A DNA stretch of 54,525 nucleotides from DAOUCP01 sp034432155 (GCA_034432155.1 DAOUCP010000024.1:1-54525), one strand, 5' to 3'. Positions 1-8,899 are shown, counted from the stretch's first letter. Numbers and translations are program-made. The notes: generated by a model from the letters alone, not told the origin.

Positions 1-250
1 GCACTGCCCGGCGGAGTCGTCTCATGCAAGCTGCATGCCAGTTGTGGCCGTCGCTGCCGGAATGGGCTACAGCGCCGTATGTCGGGCTCCGCGGGGCGGT
101 GGCGCGGTCGCGTCCGGGGACCCGGGTCGGGAATCTTCCCCAGTCGGTGGGCGATCGTGCCCAGGAAGCTGCCGCTGGGGCATCCGGTAGAAGTGCTGTG
201 ACCGCCTTGCGCTGCCGCCGGAGCGAGTGGGGGCGGGGTTGTCTGGCCGA

Positions 251-1345
251 CTACTCGGCCAGTCGCAAGATCTGGATACGATGGTTGGCGGTGTCGGCAA
301 CGTACAGCACATTGCCGCGACAAGCCATCCCACTTGGGGAATTGAACTGCCCCAGTTCGCTGCCCAGTTGACCGTAGTCCCAAAGCCAAGTCGGCGTGTC
401 GCCAACGGAAAACGCCTGGATCGAGTGACCGACGTTGCGACTGGCGTACAGGCGGCCCCGCTCGTCGAGGGCCAGGCCGCCGGTTCGCCACATGGACTCC
501 TCGGCGTAGGACTTTCCGAAGGTATCCAGATGCTGGCCGTCGCCAGAAAGCATCTGAATCAGGTAATCATCGCCCATGCCGACATAGAGGCGACCCTGAC
601 CGTCAATCGCCAGTACGCGCGGTGAGTCGAGTACCGGCTGGCCTGCCAATCCGCCGCCAATCGTCTGTCGGTAAGCGCCAGCCGGGCTGTAGCGCTCGAT
701 GCGCCGGCTCTGGGCGTCGATAACGTACACGTCGCCCGCAGCATCCAAGGCCACATCCACCGGACGGCGCAACTGGCCGGGCGCATCGCCCTCTTGGCCG
801 ATGGTGCCCTTCGGTTCGCCTTGGGCATCGAAGATGTGGACCACCGGCCCCATGCCCGTCACGTAGACGGTGCCATCCCCGGCCACGGCGATTCCGGCAG
901 CAACCTTCAGCACCGAAGCGCCAACGAGGTTGCGGAAGGTGCCATCGGGGCCGAAGCGCTGCACTCCCTTGGAGTCGCTGACGTAGATGTTGCCCTCGTC
1001 GTCGAGGTCGACATCCACCGGCAGCATGAGTTCGCCTGGCGCGATGCCGGGCGTGCCGAAGGCCGACTCGGGCACCGGCAGGTCCTTGGCAGCGCGCGCC
1101 GTGGCCAGGGCCACGGCAGTCGCGTCGCCAACGGGCTCTTGGGTCGTGGTTGCTGCCGCTTGGTCAGCGCCTGCTGTCGTCGCCGCCCCAGGGAGCTGGG
1201 GCGTCTCTGGTGGCTGGGCGGGCGCCGATGATCGGCCCGCGCAGGCGCCGAGCAACAGAGCCGTGCCAAGAACAAGAACGGTGCCGCACACTTGGTGTGG
1301 CTGGCGATCGACTATCGGGCGTTGCTGTGCGTGGTTTGGCTTCAT
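251..1345 (-). CDS. NHL-repeat lipoprotein
   Basis: A 364-residue lipoprotein predicted to sit on the outer face of the membrane. It starts with a signal sequence ending in the lipobox LLLGACAG, followed by an Ala/Thr/Pro-rich linker to about residue 85. The rest is a beta-propeller built from NHL-type repeats with recurring patterns such as PVDVDLDDEGNIYVSD, PVDVALDAAGDVYVID and NSPSGMACRGNVLYVADT. NHL propellers usually bind proteins or ligands, and no catalytic residues are visible. I chose the ATG at 1345 because it opens the signal sequence and has AAGGGGG just upstream; the frame stays open further upstream but encodes Arg-rich filler. It is the last gene of an operon with the MBL-fold hydrolase (49 nt upstream) and the parvulin lipoprotein. 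The substrate or partner is unknown. Confidence 0.85.
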   Translation of the reverse strand: MKPNHAQQRPIVDRQPHQVCGTVLVLGTALLLGACAGRSSAPAQPPETPQLPGAATTAGADQAAATTTQEPVGDATAVALATARAAKDLPVPESAFGTPGIAPGELMLPVDVDLDDEGNIYVSDSKGVQRFGPDGTFRNLVGASVLKVAAGIAVAGDGTVYVTGMGPVVHIFDAQGEPKGTIGQEGDAPGQLRRPVDVALDAAGDVYVIDAQSRRIERYSPAGAYRQTIGGGLAGQPVLDSPRVLAIDGQGRLYVGMGDDYLIQMLSGDGQHLDTFGKSYAEESMWRTGGLALDERGRLYASRNVGHSIQAFSVGDTPTWLWDYGQLGSELGQFNSPSGMACRGNVLYVADTANHRIQILRLAE

Positions 1346-1394
1346 ACTCTGCCCCCTTCCGCGATCGATCCCCTTGCTGCATGGCGCAGCGCCG

Positions 1395-2033
1395 CTAACG
1401 CCGAGGCTGGAGCACCACCACCTGCATCGCTTCGGGCAGTCGGCCGCCCACGACACGGAGGGCGTCCTGCGGCGCCACGTCGGTGACCCCGATCTCCTTG
1501 CGAAACCGCTCGACCGCCTCCATCGCGCCACTCTCGCCGTGCGGATAGTGCATCGGAACGACGATCTTAGGTTCGATGAGGCTTACCACCTCGACCGCGC
1601 GGGTGGCGTTCAGCATGTTGCCTCCGCCGATCGGCACCAGCAGCACGTCGATGCTACCGAGGGCCTCTACCTCGGTCTGTGTTGGCCGGTGGCCAAGCTC
1701 ACCTAGGTGGCAGATTGCTACCTCGTCGAGGGTGATGTGGTACGCCACGCTCGGGTTCGGCTCGCTGGCGGTCAGCCTTGCCTGCCCGATGGCTAAACCG
1801 ATCACGAAGATGCCACCCCGTTCGTACTCCCCTGGGCCGTCAATGACGAAGATGTCCGCCGCGCGCGGCAAGCCCGGGTCACGAGCGACGACTGGCCGGC
1901 TGAGGGTGACGACAGTGCCCTTGAGGCCGGGTCCGAGCACCCCGGCGCCGGGAAACGGATCGGTGACGACGCAGCCTTGACTGCCCCGCAAGCGGAAGCA
2001 ACCGTGTCGGTACCACTGAATCTCGAGCGGCAT
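1395..2033 (-). CDS. MBL-fold metal-dependent hydrolase, UlaG-like
   Basis: A 212-residue cytoplasmic protein of the metallo-beta-lactamase superfamily, in the short UlaG/YtnP-like branch. The N-terminal WYRHGCFRLRG strand matches the GHxxFxl opening of this branch. DGPGEYERGGIFVIG, the CHLGELGH segment near residue 109 and VVPMHYPHGE near residue 160 supply the His/Asp positions expected to bind metal. The canonical HxHxDH motif is replaced by the shorter form typical of this branch. It lies 18 nt after the parvulin lipoprotein and before the NHL lipoprotein, so the three are probably cotranscribed. The substrate cannot be told from sequence. Family assignment is good, function is open. Confidence 0.82.
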   Translation of the reverse strand: MPLEIQWYRHGCFRLRGSQGCVVTDPFPGAGVLGPGLKGTVVTLSRPVVARDPGLPRAADIFVIDGPGEYERGGIFVIGLAIGQARLTASEPNPSVAYHITLDEVAICHLGELGHRPTQTEVEALGSIDVLLVPIGGGNMLNATRAVEVVSLIEPKIVVPMHYPHGESGAMEAVERFRKEIGVTDVAPQDALRVVGGRLPEAMQVVVLQPRR

Positions 2034-2051
2034 GGCCTACGACCTGTCTGG

Positions 2052-3098
2052 CTACGGCCGTGGGGAGGCGGGCACCGCAGTGGCAGCCTCGGACTCCGCT
2101 GGCGCGGGCGTTGCCCGAAGTTCCTCGATGAGGATCTCGATCACCGCCTGACTGCGGCGATCTGCCAACCATCGCAGCATCTCCGCCTCCCAGATGCTCA
2201 AGCGCTGCTCCTCATCGATCGACCGCTCGGGATCCCATTCCAGGACCTCGAAGATGTGGTAACCGTACTCGGTGGCCACGATATCCGACCGCTCTCCAGC
2301 CGCCAGGGCGAAGATGGCTTCCTCGGCCAGGCGGCTGGGCAGCGTTCCCTGACCCACCCAACCCAGGTCGCCACCCTGATCGCGGGTCAGCGCGTCGGCG
2401 GAGAGCTGGCGAGCTACGGCGTCGAATGCCTCCCCTGCCTGCAGGCGGCTCGCCGCTTCCTGGCACGCCTCCCTGGATTCACACTGAATGTGCCGCGCGT
2501 GGGCAAACTTCGCCGCCGTCGGTACAGCGGGGATGACGTGCTCGAACAACCGCCGGCCCAGGAGACTGGCGCGCTCCATGGCCAGCGCCTCCTCCATGCC
2601 CATGTCCTCATCCGCCAGTGACTGCAGGAATTCCGCTTCGCCGCCAGCGGCGGCGATGGTTCGCTGCAGGCTCTCCTGGACCTCCTGCTCCGTCACCACA
2701 ATGCCCAGCTCGGAGGCGGCCTGCTCGATCAGCTTCTGGTCGATCAGGTCATCCAAGATGGCTCGGCGGATGGCTCGCAGCTGTTCTTGACCTTCGGCGG
2801 TGTTGGGATCGAGCCCCTTCTCGACGTAGTAGCTCTGGGTGGACATCGCGATCCGGCGATACTCCTCGAGCGGCACCGGCTCGCCATTCACCAGCGCTGC
2901 AGCGTCGGCCACGGTCGCCGTCGCCGAAACCTCGGCCACGGGGCCGTCGGTTCCTGGCGCCGGCTGGCCCGCGGTGCCACGGGCCATGGTCGGCGCGACT
3001 GCACCTCCCTCCGAGGGGCGAGTCCCTTGCCGGGCACCACAACCGGCTGCGGCCAGACCCACTACGACGGCGCATGCCCACCGACCTAGCGCTTGCAT
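2052..3098 (-). CDS. Peptidyl-prolyl isomerase lipoprotein (PrsA/SurA-like parvulin)
   Basis: A 348-residue foldase predicted to help secreted proteins fold outside the cytoplasmic membrane. Its lipobox is GLAAAGCGA, giving a lipid anchor as in PrsA. An N-terminal SurA_N-like helical region contains YRRIAMSTQSYYVEKGLDP and the helix LIDQKLIEQAASELGI. The parvulin rotamase domain covers about residues 190-290, with ARHIQCESREACQEAASRL, GGDLGWVGQGTLPSRL and EYGYHIFEVLE. The ATG at 3098 has AGGAG 9 nt upstream and opens the signal sequence. It is first in an operon with the MBL-fold and NHL-repeat genes and has its own candidate promoter at 3155-3183. In a lineage so rich in exported beta-proteins, an extracytoplasmic foldase fits well. 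Clients are unknown. Confidence 0.88.
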   Translation of the reverse strand: MQALGRWACAVVVGLAAAGCGARQGTRPSEGGAVAPTMARGTAGQPAPGTDGPVAEVSATATVADAAALVNGEPVPLEEYRRIAMSTQSYYVEKGLDPNTAEGQEQLRAIRRAILDDLIDQKLIEQAASELGIVVTEQEVQESLQRTIAAAGGEAEFLQSLADEDMGMEEALAMERASLLGRRLFEHVIPAVPTAAKFAHARHIQCESREACQEAASRLQAGEAFDAVARQLSADALTRDQGGDLGWVGQGTLPSRLAEEAIFALAAGERSDIVATEYGYHIFEVLEWDPERSIDEEQRLSIWEAEMLRWLADRRSQAVIEILIEELRATPAPAESEAATAVPASPRP

Positions 3099-3154
3099 GG
3101 GCTTTCTCCTGAATGCGTGGTTGCCGGCGAGGCATTCCCTCGCGGCGGCTGGCG

Positions 3155-3183
3155 AGTATACGGTCGGCCAGGCAGCGGAGCAA
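3155..3183 (-). promoter_or_regulatory. Candidate sigma-70-type promoter of the parvulin operon
   Basis: Read on the minus strand, TTGCTC (3183-3178) and TATACT (3160-3155) are separated by exactly 17 nt. The predicted start would leave a leader of about 50 nt before the ATG at 3098, with AGGAG inside it. The -35 box is weak (3 of 6), the -10 box strong (5 of 6). Confidence 0.5.
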
Positions 3184-3226
3184 GATGTGTGCCTCGGGAC
3201 CGGGGCTCCGCGCCCGGTCGAACCCC

Positions 3227-5545
3227 TCACAGCCATGCCTCATCGGGTGGCGGCGGTTGTTGACTCGGCCGACACCGCCCCGTCGGACGATGCCCGCCGG
3301 CAGCACGGCGCGCCAGGCCCCAGCGGGGTGCCGAACGGGCGAACTTGCGCCGCAACCGGCGCCAGGCGGTCGCTGCCTCGTCGGCAGCGGCCGCTGTCCG
3401 CTGGCGCCCGTATCGGTCGGCGACGTAGGCATCGACGATCGTCTGGATTTCTCCCTCGGCACCCGTCCAGGCGGCGCCAAGCTGTCGACCGTACTCGTGC
3501 GGCGTATCGGTGGCCCGCGGGGGGAAGCCCAGCCAGGTCGCCACCCGGCACAATCGGGCGAAGGTTGCCTCGGCCGGAGAAAGCTGGCCCAGCGGCCCAA
3601 ACCACCCTAGGGCAACCAGAACGAGGACGCCACACAGCACCATCAGCCCGGCTCCGAGCGGCCAAAGCCGTCGTGCGTCCGGAGCGCCAGGGCCAGACCC
3701 TTCGCCCGCAGGTGCCGCCGATGCTGGATCGGGTGCGTCCGAAGGCGGCGCCGGCGTGGGCACCAGCGCGGTTGGCTCGGACGTGGGCTCATCGTCACCG
3801 GCGGGTGCCGGCAGACCCCGTTCGAGGGGGCGCTGGCTGGCGGTGGGTTCGAAGGCCACCCAGCCGTGCCCTGGGAAGTAGACTTCCGGCCACGTGTGGG
3901 CATGCCGGGCTGCCTGGCGATAGGTACTCGTCCCGGGCACGCGGTCACCGACGGCATAGCCGGCCGCCAGGCGAGCCGGAATGCCACGCGATCGCACCAG
4001 CACGACGAAGGCCGAGGCGTAGTAATCGCAGTAGCCACGCTGCTCGTCGAACAGGAACCAGTCCACGTGATCTTGGCCGCTGGGCGGTGATCCGATGTGC
4101 AGGCTGTAAGGGATGCGACGCAGGTAAGCTTCGACGGCCATCGCCTGATCGAGACGCGTCGTTGCCCCCGCGGCCAACGAACCGGCCAGCGCTCGCGTGC
4201 GGGCGGTGGTGGATGGCGGCAGGCCGAGGTAGCGGTCGCGGATCCACTCCGGATCGGAAGCCGTCAGCTGACGAAGCACCTGCGGGTCGTCGACGGCAAG
4301 GCTCGAGCGCACAACGTAGCGATCGCCGATGCGCAGCGGCGATGCACTCTGGATGGTCTGAACATCGGACGTAGCCTGGCCCTGCCAGGAGGCTACCTCG
4401 GAGATCACCGGGACGTCGAAGTCGATCGCCTGGGGGACGGCGACCAGTTGGCGCATGCCGCCGGCCAGAGAGGTGATGGTCTGGGTAACGACGATGCCCA
4501 GCGGCGCCCAGTCGACAGCGCCGCTCTCCAGCACTTGCCCGTTGAGCCGCTGACTGGCCGACCGGCGCCAGCCGAAGCCAGTGAACTCGTCGTACACGGC
4601 CATCCGCCAGTAACGGATTTGCACGTCCGGCTCAACGCGAGCGTCGAAGATGGGCTGGCTGCTCAGATCGATGGATCCGGCCAGGGGCAAGTCGTTGCCG
4701 AAGCCCTGGCCGGCGCTCGATCCGGCCCGCTGTGGCACCTCAAGGCTTGGGAACAGGCGACCCAGCGCCGTATTGATTTGCTGGCCGCTGCCTCGGATCC
4801 GATCCAACCACTGCTGCCATGCGACCGGCGAGGTGCCCGGCGGCGCTTGGAACCCGATGGCCAGCACCGCCAGGATGAGCAGCAGCCCGTCCCGAAGCAG
4901 GGTGAGCTCGAAATCCGGGTCGTAGCGGATCCGCTGCTGCGTCCAGCGGCTGACCTGCAGGGCCGCGTTGGCTTGGCCGGCCAAGAGCAGCGCGCACAGC
5001 AGGAAGGCTGCCAGGTAGACCAGCGAGTCCTGTGGAGCATTGTACAGCGTGGCCAGGAGGGCGAAGCCGCTGGGCAGCACACTGCCCCACCAGTTGGCGT
5101 AGCGGACCAAGAACCACGCCGCCATGTAGGCGACCAGCCAGAGCAGCGCGGCGAGCCACAAAACGAAGACGAAACGGGCGACGTTTTCGTCCGCCGGCAG
5201 ATCCAACGTGGCGCGCCGCAGCCAGTCGCCGCAGATGTCCCGCACGGCGCTCATTCGCGCCACCAGACCGGTGCCGGAGCCGCCGGCCAGACCGTAGTCG
5301 GACAAGTTAAAGGTGCCGAAGTAGGCTGCGGCGGCGACCGCCAGTACCGCACTCCAACCATGGGCCAGCAACGCGGGCAGCCATTCGCGGTTGGCCAGCA
5401 CGGTGCCCACGAGAACGGCGCACACCACCATGGGCGATAGGATCTCGAGTCCGGGTGTCCAGCGCATGGCCTGCATGGCTGACGTCAGCGTCAGCATCAT
5501 GACCAGCAAGATCGCCAGACTCAACCAGCCGGTGGGCGGCTTCAT
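3227..5545 (-). CDS. TgpA-like membrane transglutaminase (DUF3488-transglutaminase-DUF4129)
   Basis: A 772-residue inner-membrane protein. The first 235 residues hold about six membrane segments (DUF3488-type). A large extracytoplasmic region follows and carries a transglutaminase-like domain. QRGYCDYYASAF (Cys506), ARHAHTWPEVYF (His550) and AFEPT (Glu566) form the Cys-His-acid triad; the acid is Glu where most relatives have Asp. A membrane segment near residue 635 (LGAGLMVLCGVLVLVALGW) and a cytoplasmic DUF4129-like tail complete the family order. In bacteria these genes are often next to a MoxR ATPase and a DUF58 protein; neither is present here. The ATG at 5545 begins a clean membrane segment and has a candidate promoter just upstream. 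The natural substrate is unknown. Confidence 0.9.
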   Translation of the reverse strand: MKPPTGWLSLAILLVMMLTLTSAMQAMRWTPGLEILSPMVVCAVLVGTVLANREWLPALLAHGWSAVLAVAAAAYFGTFNLSDYGLAGGSGTGLVARMSAVRDICGDWLRRATLDLPADENVARFVFVLWLAALLWLVAYMAAWFLVRYANWWGSVLPSGFALLATLYNAPQDSLVYLAAFLLCALLLAGQANAALQVSRWTQQRIRYDPDFELTLLRDGLLLILAVLAIGFQAPPGTSPVAWQQWLDRIRGSGQQINTALGRLFPSLEVPQRAGSSAGQGFGNDLPLAGSIDLSSQPIFDARVEPDVQIRYWRMAVYDEFTGFGWRRSASQRLNGQVLESGAVDWAPLGIVVTQTITSLAGGMRQLVAVPQAIDFDVPVISEVASWQGQATSDVQTIQSASPLRIGDRYVVRSSLAVDDPQVLRQLTASDPEWIRDRYLGLPPSTTARTRALAGSLAAGATTRLDQAMAVEAYLRRIPYSLHIGSPPSGQDHVDWFLFDEQRGYCDYYASAFVVLVRSRGIPARLAAGYAVGDRVPGTSTYRQAARHAHTWPEVYFPGHGWVAFEPTASQRPLERGLPAPAGDDEPTSEPTALVPTPAPPSDAPDPASAAPAGEGSGPGAPDARRLWPLGAGLMVLCGVLVLVALGWFGPLGQLSPAEATFARLCRVATWLGFPPRATDTPHEYGRQLGAAWTGAEGEIQTIVDAYVADRYGRQRTAAAADEAATAWRRLRRKFARSAPRWGLARRAAGGHRPTGRCRPSQQPPPPDEAWL

Positions 5546-5554
5546 CGCCCGGAA

Positions 5555-5584
5555 AGCATAGCCACCGCGGCCGATAGCTCACAA
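5555..5584 (-). promoter_or_regulatory. Candidate promoter of the TgpA-like gene
   Basis: On the minus strand TTGTGA (5584-5579), an 18-nt spacer and TATGCT (5560-5555) precede the ATG at 5545 by 9 nt. Each box matches consensus at 4 of 6 positions. Transcription would begin almost at the start codon, leaving little or no leader. Confidence 0.35.
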
Positions 5585-5640
5585 CGCCTGACGCAGCGCT
5601 GTGGTCTCGAGGCCGGCGCCTGGCACTTCGGTTGCCGTGG

Positions 5641-6327
5641 TTATGGCCGTCGTGCCCAGGCGCGCCAGCGATCCAGGTCCTGGAGAACGTAGCGACCGTC
5701 TTCGACGCGCAGCACGTCGACGTCGTAGCGCGCAAGCTGGCGCGTCACCTCGGCTCGATACAGCCCCGTCAGGGCTGCCAACTCCTCGACGGACACCGGT
5801 CTCATGAGATGTACAGCGTTGCCGACCGGGCGCCCCCAACGATCTGCCAGCTCCAGGAAAGCCTTGGCCATTCGGCCGCTGACGTCGAGCATGGCCACGT
5901 CGACCAGCTTCTCGTTCATGCGCCGGATCATGCTGGCCAGGCTACCCAGAATGGCCTGGGTGATGGCCGGGTTGGCGTGCAGCGCGGCGAGAAAGTCATC
6001 GCGGTGCAACGTAAGCACTTGACTGTCGATCTGGGCGACGGCCGTTGCCGACCGCGGCAGCCCATCCAGGAGGGCGAGTTCGCCGAACGCATCGCCCGGC
6101 CGCAGGAGGTTCAGAATGATCTCCTCACCGGTCGGGCTCTCGACGCTGATTCTGACCTCGCCTTCGGTGAGCACCAAGAGACCGGTGCCCGGATCGCCCT
6201 CGGCGAACACGACGGCACCGGCATCGTAGCGCCGCCGGCGGAAACGACCGGCCAAGACCTCCAGGCTTGCTTCGTCCAGACTCCCGAATACGGCGGTCTG
6301 ACGCAGAGCTTCGATTCCGATGGACAT
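5641..6327 (-). CDS. Crp/Fnr-family transcriptional regulator
   Basis: A 228-residue regulator. Residues 1-115 form a cyclic-nucleotide-binding fold: VFGSLDEASLEVLAGRF, then AVVFAEGDPGTGLLVLTEG and the phosphate-binding-cassette region LRPGDAFGELALLDGLPRS. A dimer helix follows (NPAITQAILGSLASMIRRM). The C-terminal Crp-type helix-turn-helix includes SVEELAALTGLYRAEVTRQL. The cassette Arg followed by Ser (PRSATA) is compatible with cAMP-type ligands, but the ligand is unproven. No Cys ligands for an Fe-S cluster are present, so it is not an oxygen-sensing Fnr. The ATG at 6327 is chosen because the domain starts there; GGAG lies about 9 nt upstream. Targets are unknown. The downstream TgpA-like gene seems to have its own promoter. 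Confidence 0.88.
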   Translation of the reverse strand: MSIGIEALRQTAVFGSLDEASLEVLAGRFRRRRYDAGAVVFAEGDPGTGLLVLTEGEVRISVESPTGEEIILNLLRPGDAFGELALLDGLPRSATAVAQIDSQVLTLHRDDFLAALHANPAITQAILGSLASMIRRMNEKLVDVAMLDVSGRMAKAFLELADRWGRPVGNAVHLMRPVSVEELAALTGLYRAEVTRQLARYDVDVLRVEDGRYVLQDLDRWRAWARRP

Positions 6328-6425
6328 GTCGCGTACGCTCCGTGTGTGAGTGGCAGACTGGCCTTGCTCCCGATTGGTGTGCCCGCGTGGCCCGACCGCT
6401 GGGGGGCGCGCGGCTCGCCGCAATC

Positions 6426-6454
6426 ATTCTGGCTGCCCTTGCTCGCTGGCGCAA
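6426..6454 (-). promoter_or_regulatory. Weak candidate promoter upstream of the Crp/Fnr gene
   Basis: Minus-strand TTGCGC (6454-6449), a 17-nt spacer and CAGAAT (6431-6426), giving a leader of about 95 nt before the ATG at 6327. It is the only spaced pair I found in the 159-nt gap. Confidence 0.28.
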
Positions 6455-6486
6455 GTGGCAAGGAGCCCGTGCCAGCTCAGACAGGT

Positions 6487-7341
6487 TCAGCCCTGGGTAG
6501 GCGGCTCGCGACGCTCGCCTCCTTGTGCCGGGGCGGCTGCCTGTAGGGCAGCGGCAAAATGCCGCACGTGGTCGAGGTCGATCGGCATATCCAGTCGACC
6601 TTCGGGGCGCAGCGCCGAGCCGACGATGAAGCCTGAGACGAGCGGCCCCATGGCGGCGATGGTCTCGGGCCGAGCGCCGCTGCCTACCAATACCGGTGTG
6701 GTCGCGGCAGCCTCGACCACCATTGTCAGCTCAGCCAACGAGACCGGCTGACCGGTTGCCGGGCCGGTCACGATAATGGCATCGGCGCCGCCGCGGTCGA
6801 TGGTGTCGTGCACCTCGTCCGCCAACGCACGAGGCGCCAACGGCGACGCGTGCTTGACGCGTACGTCCGCCCACACGGCGACTGACGCGCCCAGCGCGCT
6901 CCGCAGGCGCAGCAGCCGGTGAGCCATGCCCTGGAGCACGCCCTGATCCGCCACCACCGCGCCACAGAGCACATTGACGCGGATGAACGCCAGGTCGGCG
7001 GCATGAGCCACCGCCATGGCCCCCAGACCATCGTTGCGCAACACGTTCACCCCCACGGGCAGGCGGACGGTGCGGCGAACCTGGGCGGCCAAGACGGCCA
7101 TGTGGGTGAGGACTGCCGGCGGCACCCCGCGAGGCCAGTAGGGCGCATCCCCGTAGTTCTCGATGAGGATGCCGTGGGCACCGCCCTGAGCGAGCGTTTC
7201 GGCATCGGCCATCGCGGCATCCCGCACCGCGGGCAAAGAACCGGCGTACTTCGGCGAGCCGGGGAGCGGCAGCAGATGAATGACGCCAACGAAGACACTG
7301 GGCAGGCCGATCCACTCGGGGAGCAACGGCCTACGGTTCAC
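6487..7341 (-). CDS. BtpA/SgcQ-family TIM-barrel protein
   Basis: A 284-residue soluble protein of the BtpA family. Recognisable blocks are VGVIHLLPLPGSPKYAGS at the N-terminus, GGAHGILIENYGDAPYWP, LPVGVNVLRNDGLGAMAVA, FIRVNVLCGAVVADQG, DVRVKHASPLAP, ADAIIVTGPATGQP and VLVGSGARPETI. The family is named for a cyanobacterial photosystem I biogenesis factor, but most members, such as SgcQ, occur in non-phototrophs and have no assigned reaction; the fold suggests a phosphosugar or nucleoside enzyme. It begins 15 nt after the lactonase-isomerase fusion, so the two are probably cotranscribed. That context favours sugar metabolism over photosynthesis. The C-terminal tail after residue 265 is Ala/Gln-rich and not conserved. 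Confidence 0.88.
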   Translation of the reverse strand: MNRRPLLPEWIGLPSVFVGVIHLLPLPGSPKYAGSLPAVRDAAMADAETLAQGGAHGILIENYGDAPYWPRGVPPAVLTHMAVLAAQVRRTVRLPVGVNVLRNDGLGAMAVAHAADLAFIRVNVLCGAVVADQGVLQGMAHRLLRLRSALGASVAVWADVRVKHASPLAPRALADEVHDTIDRGGADAIIVTGPATGQPVSLAELTMVVEAAATTPVLVGSGARPETIAAMGPLVSGFIVGSALRPEGRLDMPIDLDHVRHFAAALQAAAPAQGGERREPPTQG

Positions 7342-7356
7342 GAGACGGCGGCTTCC

Positions 7357-8859
7357 TCAGGCGCGATGGATGGCCACGATCCCCGCCGGCGTTGCGACAT
7401 AAGCCGTCCGGGCCAGGCCCAGAAAGAGGCCGGTGGCCACCAGGCCCGTATGACCCACGAGGGTAGCCTCCACGCGCTCCGGATCGGCAATTCCCTCGGG
7501 GAAACGGGCGTCGATGATGTGCAGACCATCGTCAGTCACCACGGGCTGGCCGTCGCGCCCACACCGCAGGCTCGGCTCGGCCCCCAGCGCGCGGATCGCC
7601 GGGAGGTGCTGGGACCAGCCGAAGGGCAGCACCGCCACCGGCAACGGCGACCGACTGCCTAGCATCGGGACGCACTTTCGCTCCTCGGCAACCACCACGA
7701 GCGCCCGCGAAGCCCGCGCCACGATCTTCTCCCGGACCAGAGCAGCGCCTCCGCCTTTGATGAGGCGCAAGCCCGGGCCCACCTCGTCGGCGCCGTCAAT
7801 CGTCAAGTCAAGCCGGGGCTGACGATCGAGCGTCGTAAGCGGCACCTGCCAACGCTCGGCCAGTTCGGCCGTGGCTCGGGAGGTCGGGATTCCGGAGACG
7901 TCCAAGAGGTCGCCCGCCTGCAAGCGCCGGCCCAGCAGTTCGACAGCGTAGCGCACCGTAGAGCCAGTGCCCAGGCCGATCACCATGCCGTCGCCGATCA
8001 GCTCGACCGCTGCTTCCGCGGCCCACCGCTTCCGCTCCTCCACCGCCGCTGGGTCGGCCGCCAGTCCGCGGTCCGAGGCTGTGGCCTGGCTCGTGCCGGC
8101 GTCGCCCGGCGCTGATCCATCTGCGGTCAGAGCCAAGAGTGCGGGCGAGGCGAAGGCAGCGGCGGCGTCATGGTCCAGCCACCACCCCAGACTGCCCGAA
8201 CCCGGCCTCACGGCTGCCGCCGGCACTGCCGCGCCTCCCGCCAACACCTCCGCCACCACGTTGGCCTTGGCCTGGCCGGCCACGAGGAAGCGCACTGCTC
8301 GGGCAGCTGCCACCTCGGCCAACGTCAGGCTGACGCGCCAACCACGGCCGTCCGGGCTGGGACAGGCCACCGCCCCCCGGTCGGTCACCTCCAAGGCCGG
8401 CGATCCCGGAAACAAGGAAGCTGTGTGCCCGTCCGCTCCGAGGCCCAGGACGAGGAAGTCCAGACCCCCTCCTCCCGTCGCCCGCTCGAGCTCCCTGCCA
8501 TAAGCCAAGGCGGCTTCGGCTGGTGCGAGTTCGGTCGGCACCCGATGCACCTGGGTCGCCGGCAGGGACACGTGACGCAGCAGGCGCTCCTCCGCCGCAC
8601 CGTAGTTGCTCTCGGCGGCGTCAGGGGGCACGCAGCGCTCGTCCGACCAGTACAGGTGCGTGCTAGCCCAGGGCAGTCGGGCGCTGGTGGCGGGCGATGC
8701 CAGGGCGTCCAGGAGGGGCAGAGCCGTCCGGCCGCCTGGGAGACCGAGGTGGAAGCAGCCACGCCGGCGCACAGCGTGCCGCGCTGCCTGAGCGATCTGC
8801 TCTGCAGCGAAGGCAGCCAGCGCAGGGACGGTGGGCAGGATGTGGACGGGCGGATGCAT
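7357..8859 (-). CDS. 6-phosphogluconolactonase / ribose-5-phosphate isomerase A fusion
   Basis: A 500-residue bifunctional enzyme of the pentose phosphate pathway. Residues 1 to about 240 form a 6-phosphogluconolactonase domain: FHLGLPGGRTALPLLDAL, the STHLYWSDERCVPP strand, SNYGAAEERLL and the diagnostic LGLGADGHTASLFPG. After an Ala/Gly-rich linker (about 240-270) comes a complete RpiA: GLGTGSTVRYAVELLG, LDLTIDGADEVGPGL, LIKGGGAALVREKI and LVVVAEERKCVPML. Both parts keep their signature motifs, so both activities are expected: hydrolysis of 6-phosphogluconolactone and interconversion of ribose-5- and ribulose-5-phosphate. The step between them (6-phosphogluconate dehydrogenase) is not in the window. 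It is first in a two-gene unit with the BtpA-like gene, behind an extended -10 element at 8900-8908. Confidence 0.92.
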   Translation of the reverse strand: MHPPVHILPTVPALAAFAAEQIAQAARHAVRRRGCFHLGLPGGRTALPLLDALASPATSARLPWASTHLYWSDERCVPPDAAESNYGAAEERLLRHVSLPATQVHRVPTELAPAEAALAYGRELERATGGGGLDFLVLGLGADGHTASLFPGSPALEVTDRGAVACPSPDGRGWRVSLTLAEVAAARAVRFLVAGQAKANVVAEVLAGGAAVPAAAVRPGSGSLGWWLDHDAAAAFASPALLALTADGSAPGDAGTSQATASDRGLAADPAAVEERKRWAAEAAVELIGDGMVIGLGTGSTVRYAVELLGRRLQAGDLLDVSGIPTSRATAELAERWQVPLTTLDRQPRLDLTIDGADEVGPGLRLIKGGGAALVREKIVARASRALVVVAEERKCVPMLGSRSPLPVAVLPFGWSQHLPAIRALGAEPSLRCGRDGQPVVTDDGLHIIDARFPEGIADPERVEATLVGHTGLVATGLFLGLARTAYVATPAGIVAIHRA

Positions 8860-8899
8860 CTAGGTCGCTCTGCTGGAAACGGTCTCTGACCGCAGCGCG

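Noticed and set aside
1..250. Possible start of a minus-strand gene at 25 (ATG reading RRLRRAV)
   Set aside because: Only eight codons are in the window, with no Shine-Dalgarno sequence or promoter, so it cannot be supported.
2839..5440. Two long plus-strand open frames opposite the parvulin and transglutaminase genes
   Set aside because: Arg/Gly/His-rich composition, no motifs, and complete overlap with well-supported genes.
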